Shown: positions 6,463 to 13,244 of the stretch, piece by piece
Layout: every line of letters begins with the position of its first letter
Position numbering within the stretch: position 1 is the stretch's first letter
Source: an uncultured Lachnospiraceae bacterium
Lineage (GTDB): Bacteria; Bacillota; Clostridia; Lachnospirales; Lachnospiraceae
Direction: 5' to 3'
Assembly: GCA_937965795.1 (NCBI GenBank)
Contig: CALCMD010000061.1
Location: 1-13,244, forward strand
DNA: 13,244 nt
The notes under the pieces: model-generated
What the model was told of the DNA's origin: nothing
Databases searched by the model: none
Seen by the model: the letters and a program-made list of their open reading frames with translations, nothing else
Made by a program: the position numbers and the translations under genes

Positions 6463-6486
6463 TATTTCTGTGAAAAAGCCCAGATA

Positions 6487-6515
6487 TTTATATTTTTTGA
6501 TTGCCTTTGAATAAT
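6487..6515 (+). promoter_or_regulatory. Promoter candidate for the YitT gene
   Basis: TTTATA (6487-6492) and AATAAT (6510-6515) are 17 bases apart, with four and five matches to consensus. The start would be near 6522, leaving about 45 bases to the ATG at 6567. It is divergent from the sseB promoter in the same 210-base gap. Confidence 0.4.
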
Positions 6516-6566
6516 TTGGCGGAAACGACCCAAAATGTTTAATAGAACAGAGGAGGATTCCACATC

Positions 6567-7451
6567 ATGGACTTTTTTTCGAAAATGGATCTCAAAATTT
6601 TCTGTATGGAAATCATCGGCAGCTTCCTGGTTGCCATCGGCATTTATAATTTCGCGCTCTACGCGGAATTTCCCATGACAGGGTTTTCTGGAATTGCCAT
6701 CATCCTGCACCGTCTCTTTCACCTGCCTGTTGGAACCACCACGATTCTGCTAAATATTCCGGTAGCTCTTTGCTGTTATCGTCTTTTAGGAAAAATCTTT
6801 TTTCTGCGTTCCCTGCGCTGTATGCTGATTTCTTCTATCATGATAGATGTTGTCGCTCCGCTGCTCCCCATTTACCAGGGCAGCCGCCTGCTTGCCTCTA
6901 TCTGCACAGGAGTGATTGCAGGACTCGGTTACGCGTTGATTTTCATGCAGGGTTCCTCCACCGGCGGAATCGATTTTATTACGATGTCCATCAAGTCCTT
7001 AAAACCGCACGTTTCCATCGGAAAAATCGTATTCTTTGCAGACGCTGTCATTATCTTGATCGGCGGCGGCATTTTCCGCGATATTGACGGCATCATTTAC
7101 GGTTTAATCGTTGCCTGGCTTTTCTCACTCGTCGTAGACAAAGCCATGTACGGCGTAAATGCCGGAAAGTTCGCTCTCGTGGTCACCTCCAGAGCCGATC
7201 TGGTCACGGAAACCATCCGCAAATACAGCGGCAGAGGTTCCACGATTCTGAGAGGACAGGGCGGCTACCGAAAAGAAGACCGTTTCGTCGTACTATGTGC
7301 ATGCAGCAACAAGCAGATGTATTCTCTGCAACAGGCGGTAAGGCTGGCCGACCCGGAATGCTTTCTCATCATCCTGGAATCCAGCGAAGTGCATGGACAA
7401 GGCTTTCATCCCCTGGTGCTTGGACAGAAACAGCAGTCTGATTTGCGTTAA
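6567..7451 (+). CDS. YitT family membrane protein
   Basis: A 294-residue protein of the YitT family: an N-terminal DUF161 membrane region and a C-terminal cytoplasmic DUF2179 domain. Hydrophobic segments are near residues 13-31, 55-72, 85-104, 107-127, 153-170 and 176-195. Family motifs seen are T-G-F-S-G at 38-42 and G-S-S-T-G-G-I-D at 129-136. The DUF2179 part begins near 200, with R-G-S-T-I-L-R-G-Q-G-G-Y at 223-234 and a terminal G-Q-G-F at 277-280. The transported substrate is not established for the family. ATG 6567 has AGGAGG at 6551-6556, ten bases upstream. It is monocistronic, with its own promoter and a strong terminator formed partly by its last codons. Convergent with uvrA. Confidence 0.92.
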   Translation: MDFFSKMDLKIFCMEIIGSFLVAIGIYNFALYAEFPMTGFSGIAIILHRLFHLPVGTTTILLNIPVALCCYRLLGKIFFLRSLRCMLISSIMIDVVAPLLPIYQGSRLLASICTGVIAGLGYALIFMQGSSTGGIDFITMSIKSLKPHVSIGKIVFFADAVIILIGGGIFRDIDGIIYGLIVAWLFSLVVDKAMYGVNAGKFALVVTSRADLVTETIRKYSGRGSTILRGQGGYRKEDRFVVLCACSNKQMYSLQQAVRLADPECFLIILESSEVHGQGFHPLVLGQKQQSDLR

Positions 7452-7478
7452 AACAGACTGCTGCATTTTTATTTTTTT
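7431..7478 (+). terminator. Intrinsic terminator shared by converging YitT and uvrA ends
   Basis: CAGCAGTCTG (7431-7440) pairs perfectly with CAGACTGCTG (7454-7463). A 13-base loop contains the YitT stop codon, and a T-rich tract follows (7466-7478). The left arm lies inside the YitT coding region and the T tract inside the last codons of uvrA. On the minus strand the same stem is followed only by TTTCTGT, so termination of uvrA transcripts would be weaker. Confidence 0.85.
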
Positions 7479-10312
7479 AAATATTTCGCCACATATTGTC
7501 CAGTATATGATTCCGGATTCTCTGCTATCCTCTCTGGCGTTCCCTCCGCCACGATAGTTCCTCCTTTGTCTCCGCCTTCCGGCCCAATATCTATGATATA
7601 ATCTGCTGTCTTGATGACGTCCAGATTATGCTCAATGACGACTACCGTGTTTCCGCCTTCCGCCAGACGCTGCAAAATCTCTATCAATTTATGCACATCT
7701 GCAAAATGAAGTCCCGTGGTAGGCTCATCCAGAATATAAATCGTCTTTCCGGTACTGCGTCTGGAAAGCTCCGTTGCAAGCTTAATACGTTGTGCTTCTC
7801 CTCCGGAAAGCTCTGTAGAAGGCTGCCCCAGACGAATATAAGAAAGTCCCACATCATACAGAGTCTCTATTTTTCTCTTAATGGACGGAATATGCTCAAA
7901 AAATTTCAAAGCTTCTTCCACCGTCATATTCAATACGTCATAAATGCTTTTTCCCTTATACTTTACATCCAGCGTTTCCCTGTTATAGCGTTTTCCTCCA
8001 CACACTTCACAGGGAACATATACATCCGGAAGAAAGTGCATCTCGATTTTCAGGATACCGTCTCCGGAACACGCCTCGCATCGTCCGCCCTTTACATTAA
8101 AACTAAAACGGCCCTTTTTGTACCCTTTGGCCTTCGCATCGGCCGTGCTGGCGAACAGATCCCGAATCTGATCAAAGACCCCCGTATAAGTCGCCGGATT
8201 TGACCTCGGCGTCCTTCCGATCGGCGACTGATCGATAGCGATTACTTTGTCTAACTGTTCTACCCCCTCTATCCGTTTGTGCTTTCCCGGAATCATTCTT
8301 GCCCGGTTCAGCTTCTTTGCCAGCGTCTTATAAAGAATCTCGTTTACCAGAGAGCTTTTTCCTGACCCGGACACACCTGTCACGCATGTCATTACTCCCA
8401 GGGGAATTTTCACATCAATATTCTTGAGATTATTCTCCTGTGCGCCCACGATCTTCAAATACCCTGTCGGTTGTTTACGCACCGAAGGAACCGGTATCTT
8501 TCTCTTCCCGCTCAGATATTCTCCCGTAATCGACCCCTCTTTTTCCATAATCTCCTGTGCGGTTCCCGCCGCCACAACTTTTCCGCCATGTTCGCCTGCT
8601 CCCGGCCCGATATCTACCACATAATCCGCCGCACGCATCGTATCTTCATCATGCTCCACCACGATCAGCGTATTCCCCAGATCCCGCAGATTCGTCAGTG
8701 TCCGCAGTAGTTTGTCATTGTCCCTCTGATGCAGTCCGATACTCGGTTCATCCAGAATATAAGCGACTCCCACCAGGCCGGAACCAATCTGAGTCGCCAG
8801 CCGGATACGCTGCGCCTCTCCTCCGGAAAGCGTTCCCGTAGCCCGCGCCAGTGTCAGATATTCCAGCCCAACGTCTACCAGAAATCCTACTCTGGCATGG
8901 ATTTCCTTTAATATCTGTTTTCCAATCATAAGCTGATGCTCGGAAAGCTCCAATTTTTCCATAAATTTCTGCAAATCCCGAATGGACATGGAAGTTACTT
9001 CATGGATATTCTTCCCCCCCACGGTTACTGCCAGGGCTTCTTTCTTTAAGCGCTGTCCCTTACACATCTTACATGGTGTAATTTGCATAAAGGTTTCATA
9101 TTCCTGCTTGATACTCTCCGACCCGGTCTCCCGATAACGGCGCTCCACATTTCGAATCAGTCCTTCAAACGCCACATCGTAGATTCCCTCGCCCCTCTGG
9201 CCTTTGTAACGTACCTTTACCACCCTTCCGTTCGTTCCATGAATCAGCATGTCACGAATGTCCTGCGGAAGCTCTTCATAAGGCGTATGGAGATCAAACT
9301 GATATTCCTCCGCCAATGCATCCAGAATTGCCCTTGTATAACTTCCTTTATCCGTGCAGGACTGCCAGCCTATGACAACAATCGCCCCATCCGCAATGCT
9401 TAAGGTTTTATCCGGAATCATGAGATCCTCGTCAAATTCCATTTTATATCCCAGACCGTAGCAATCCGGACAGGCGCCAAATGGATTATTAAAAGAAAAA
9501 CTTCTCGGCTCGATCTCATCGATACTGATTCCGCAGTCCGGGCAGGAAAAGCTCTGGCTGAAACGAATGGTTTCCTCTCCATTGACGTCCACGATTGCCA
9601 GCCCTTCCGCAAGTTCCAGTACCGTTTCCAGTGAATCTGTCAGTCTTTTTTCTATACCGCTCTTTACGATCAGGCGATCCACTACGATTTCTATATTGTG
9701 CTTGATGTTTTTATCCAGCGAAATCTCTTCCGACAGCTCATACAGGCTTCCATCAATCTGTACGCGCACATATCCGCTTCGTTTCGTCTGTTCCAAAAGC
9801 TTAGCATGTGTTCCTTTTCTCCCCCTGACTACCGGCGCTAAAAGCTGAATCCTTGAGCGCTCCGGCAATGCCATGATGTGATCTACCATCTGATCTACCG
9901 TCTGTTTTCTGATCTCCTTTCCACATTTCGGACAATGCGGGATGCCGACCCTGGCATAGAGCAGACGGAAATAGTCATAGATTTCCGTCACTGTTCCGAC
10001 CGTAGACCTCGGATTACGGTTCGTAGATTTCTGGTCAATGGAGATTGCAGGCGGAAGCCCTTCGATACTTTCCACATCCGGTTTTTCCATCTGCCCCAAA
10101 AACTGCCTTGCGTAAGAGGACAGCGATTCCATGTATCTCCTCTGCCCCTCTGCATAGATCGTGTCAAAAGCCAGCGATGATTTTCCCGAACCGCTCAGGC
10201 CGGTAAGGACTACCAGCTCATTTCTTGGAATATCCAGATCAATATTTTTCAGGTTGTTTTCATTTGCTCCCCGGATTCGAATCATCGGTTTTCCGTCTCT
10301 GATTGCTGCCAT
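7469..10312 (-). CDS. uvrA: Excinuclease ABC subunit UvrA
   Basis: A 947-residue protein, full length for UvrA, the dimeric ABC-type ATPase that scans DNA for bulky lesions and loads UvrB. Both nucleotide-binding halves are complete. Walker A G-L-S-G-S-G-K-S-S is at 38-46 and G-V-S-G-S-G-K-S-S at 646-654. Signature L-S-G-G-E-A-Q-R is at 495-502 and 835-842, with Walker B D-E-P at 521-523 and 862-864. Zinc modules are visible at Cys257/260/281/284 and Cys745/748/768/771, plus C-P-K-C at 127-130 and C-K-M-C at 414-417. ATG 10310-10312 has AGGAGG a few bases upstream. It follows uvrB by 36 bases in the same operon and ends against the YitT terminator. No damage to the frame is seen. Confidence 0.98.
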   Translation of the reverse strand: MAAIRDGKPMIRIRGANENNLKNIDLDIPRNELVVLTGLSGSGKSSLAFDTIYAEGQRRYMESLSSYARQFLGQMEKPDVESIEGLPPAISIDQKSTNRNPRSTVGTVTEIYDYFRLLYARVGIPHCPKCGKEIRKQTVDQMVDHIMALPERSRIQLLAPVVRGRKGTHAKLLEQTKRSGYVRVQIDGSLYELSEEISLDKNIKHNIEIVVDRLIVKSGIEKRLTDSLETVLELAEGLAIVDVNGEETIRFSQSFSCPDCGISIDEIEPRSFSFNNPFGACPDCYGLGYKMEFDEDLMIPDKTLSIADGAIVVIGWQSCTDKGSYTRAILDALAEEYQFDLHTPYEELPQDIRDMLIHGTNGRVVKVRYKGQRGEGIYDVAFEGLIRNVERRYRETGSESIKQEYETFMQITPCKMCKGQRLKKEALAVTVGGKNIHEVTSMSIRDLQKFMEKLELSEHQLMIGKQILKEIHARVGFLVDVGLEYLTLARATGTLSGGEAQRIRLATQIGSGLVGVAYILDEPSIGLHQRDNDKLLRTLTNLRDLGNTLIVVEHDEDTMRAADYVVDIGPGAGEHGGKVVAAGTAQEIMEKEGSITGEYLSGKRKIPVPSVRKQPTGYLKIVGAQENNLKNIDVKIPLGVMTCVTGVSGSGKSSLVNEILYKTLAKKLNRARMIPGKHKRIEGVEQLDKVIAIDQSPIGRTPRSNPATYTGVFDQIRDLFASTADAKAKGYKKGRFSFNVKGGRCEACSGDGILKIEMHFLPDVYVPCEVCGGKRYNRETLDVKYKGKSIYDVLNMTVEEALKFFEHIPSIKRKIETLYDVGLSYIRLGQPSTELSGGEAQRIKLATELSRRSTGKTIYILDEPTTGLHFADVHKLIEILQRLAEGGNTVVVIEHNLDVIKTADYIIDIGPEGGDKGGTIVAEGTPERIAENPESYTGQYVAKYLKK

Positions 10313-10348
10313 ATTTTCCTCCTGTTTGTTCCTTGTGAAAGCTCCGCC

Positions 10349-12334
<1,986 letters not shown>

Positions 12335-12352
12335 GATAATAATCTCCATGCA

Positions 12353-12377
12353 AACGATTTCCATCTTGGAAATCGTT
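12353..12377 (-). promoter_or_regulatory. Perfect palindrome just upstream of uvrB
   Basis: AACGATTTCC (12353-12362) and GGAAATCGTT (12368-12377) are perfect inverse copies with a 5-base spacer. In the uvrB mRNA this forms a 10-bp hairpin ending 5 bases before the GGAG ribosome site (12344-12347). It could be a protein operator or a leader stem that modulates translation or RNA stability. No T-tract follows, so it is not an intrinsic terminator. Confidence 0.6.
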
Positions 12378-12402
12378 CATTCCTTATAAGTTCTTCTGCT
12401 TA

Positions 12403-12425
12403 ATTGTGCAAGTGCCTTGCACAAT
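12403..12425. promoter_or_regulatory. Perfect 23-base palindrome at the uvrB transcription start
   Basis: ATTGTGCAAG (12403-12412) and CTTGCACAAT (12416-12425) are perfect inverse copies with a 3-base spacer, a compact dimer-type operator geometry. It begins at about +1 of the inferred uvrB promoter. It does not match a LexA box (CGAAC-N4-GTTCG type) or a Rex site. On the RNA it would be a strong hairpin at the very 5' end. No T-tract follows on the uvrB strand. Confidence 0.6.
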
Positions 12426-12432
12426 GATTACT

Positions 12433-12462
12433 AATATACTTTGAAATACCTCATTCGAACAA
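12433..12462 (-). promoter_or_regulatory. Promoter candidate for uvrBA
   Basis: On the minus strand TTGTTC (12457-12462) and TATATT (12433-12438) are 18 bases apart. The -10 matches at five of six positions and the -35 at three. RNA would start near 12426, giving a leader of about 90 bases that contains both palindromes. A single LexA-like half site CGAAC (plus strand 12456-12460) overlaps the -35, but its partner half is degenerate. Confidence 0.45.
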
Positions 12463-12550
12463 AAATTGCTACGTACGGCAACTTTTACTCCCATCCCCTT
12501 TGTCCACTTCCAACAATTCAATACCTAAATGGTGTCTTAAATCTTCATTT

Positions 12551-13244
12551 TCACCCCTCTCCACTTTCCTCCTCCATTTCCAATAACATACGGTCAAAAT
12601 CACTCTGATACAACTGATCCTGCCTTATACGGTATTTTTCAAATTCACTCAGCGCATGCTGTTCTGCTATTTTTGCTGAAATAGTCCCTGCATGTGTCAA
12701 AATTTCTTTCTTAGATAATCGCAAAATTCCTTCAAACTGTTCCGCCCAGTCTTCCATCGTCATTGGAACATGTTCTTCTGCACGCAATTCCGCAAGATCC
12801 AGATAGGCATTGACAATCCTTGCCATTGCAGATAATTCATCTTCTGTCAGATAGTTTTTCGCCACAACTACATCAAATCTCTGAATTTTTCCATTTGGTG
12901 AATCTTTCCATGTCTGAAGCCCCATATGCTCCTTCTCACTGTCTGCTCTATGGTAAATCACCTCTGCCGCAGTTTCCCCATGAATTGCCCAGTGAAGTTG
13001 ATTTTGGACTCTTGCAAAAAAACGTCTGGTTGTATGTGCTTTTGGATCATAATCTATACTTGTGGCATATATATCCGTAACCTTCTGATAAAATCTCCGT
13101 TCCGATAACCGAATTTCACGGATTCTTTGTAATTGTTCCTCAAAATAATCCTTTGTTAAAATTGTCCCAAAATTTTTGAGCCGTTCATCATCCATTGCAA
13201 AGCCTTTAATGGTAAATTCTTCTATAATACTATTTGCCCATTTT
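12551..13244 (-). CDS. RhuM (virulence RhuM) family protein, N-terminus beyond the window
   Basis: The C-terminal 230 or so residues of a RhuM-family protein. The frame stays open past Met at 13193-13195 to the right edge. The added residues read K-W-A-N-S-I-I-E-E-F-T-I-K-G-F-A before M-D-D-E-R-L-K, which is the family's continuous signature. The Met is therefore internal and the gene starts outside the window. Further family blocks are R-R-F-F-A-x-V-Q-N-x-L-H-W-A-I, T-A-A-E-V-I-Y, M-G-L-x-T-W-K, A-K-N-Y-L-T-E-D-E-L, and the C-terminal F-E-K-Y-R-I-R-Q-D. RhuM was named in Salmonella pathogenicity island 3. Homologues are common in mobile islands and near restriction-modification genes, with no defined biochemical activity. 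Base composition looks more AT-rich than uvrB. No clear terminator separates it from uvrB 216 bases downstream. Confidence 0.88.
   Translation of the reverse strand, partial: KWANSIIEEFTIKGFAMDDERLKNFGTILTKDYFEEQLQRIREIRLSERRFYQKVTDIYATSIDYDPKAHTTRRFFARVQNQLHWAIHGETAAEVIYHRADSEKEHMGLQTWKDSPNGKIQRFDVVVAKNYLTEDELSAMARIVNAYLDLAELRAEEHVPMTMEDWAEQFEGILRLSKKEILTHAGTISAKIAEQHALSEFEKYRIRQDQLYQSDFDRMLLEMEEESGEG

Noticed and set aside
6357..6722. A 122-residue N-terminal extension of the SseB reading frame
   Set aside because: It runs antisense through the start of the YitT gene and across the likely promoters, lacks family similarity and has no ribosome site. ATG 6356 has AAGGA at proper spacing and begins the SseB domain.
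12456..12469. LexA/SOS box upstream of uvrB
   Set aside because: CGAAC is present, but the second half reads ATTGC instead of GTTCG-like sequence, so only one half site is convincing.
12472..12555. An open frame continuing past the RhuM stop in the +1 frame
   Set aside because: About 30 codons with no start, ribosome site or recognisable similarity. RhuM already ends at its usual length, so a frameshift is not needed.
13193..13195. Met as the start of the RhuM gene
   Set aside because: Conserved family sequence continues in frame upstream to the window edge and no ribosome site precedes this Met, so it is internal.

Overview
The window looks like chromosomal DNA from a Gram-positive anaerobe of the class Clostridia, most likely a Lachnospiraceae member. 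This is inferred from the gene families (DUF5688, DUF5685 next to a J-domain protein, a TtcA-type ATPase, a YitT transporter), from strong AGGAG-type ribosome binding sites and from UUG starts. No taxon can be proven from the sequence alone. There is no CRISPR array, transposase, tRNA or rRNA gene.

Layout. (1) 1-253 holds a GC-rich, almost fully base-paired block that reads best as a structured non-coding RNA on the minus strand. Its right boundary and a weak -10 are visible, and its 3' side may run past base 1. (2) 337-1224 (minus) is a DUF5688 protein with a UUG start. It is divergent from a TtcA-family tRNA-thiolation ATPase (1489-2223, plus). Two back-to-back sigma-A-like promoters lie in the 264-base gap. 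(3) 2332-4735 (plus) is a tight four-gene cluster: a flavodoxin, a small membrane protein with a zinc ribbon, a DUF5685 protein and a J-domain protein with a cysteine-rich tail. The last two overlap by 4 bases. (4) 4701-6356 (minus) holds an SseB-family gene followed by a PHP-domain phosphoesterase gene. The PHP gene runs tail-to-tail into the J-domain gene with a 35-base overlap. (5) 6567-7451 (plus) is a YitT-family membrane protein. It ends in a strong intrinsic terminator squeezed between its own last codons and the last codons of uvrA. (6) 7469-12334 (minus) is the uvrB-uvrA operon for nucleotide excision repair. Its leader carries two perfect palindromes. (7) 12551 to the right edge (minus) is the 3' part of a RhuM-family gene that continues beyond the window.

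How the genes work together. UvrA and UvrB are partners in damage recognition, with uvrC elsewhere. The 2332-4735 cluster looks like a co-translated module: redox flavoprotein, membrane zinc-ribbon, helical Asp-rich protein and co-chaperone. Its joint function is not known to me, and it is the most plausible candidate here for an undescribed system. RhuM is the only gene with an accessory-island flavour and may mark a variable region starting upstream of uvrB.

Several starts were moved from the longest possible reading frame: ttcA, the flavodoxin, the zinc-ribbon gene, sseB and uvrB. Ribosome binding sites, inferred promoters and family N-termini all favour the shorter forms.
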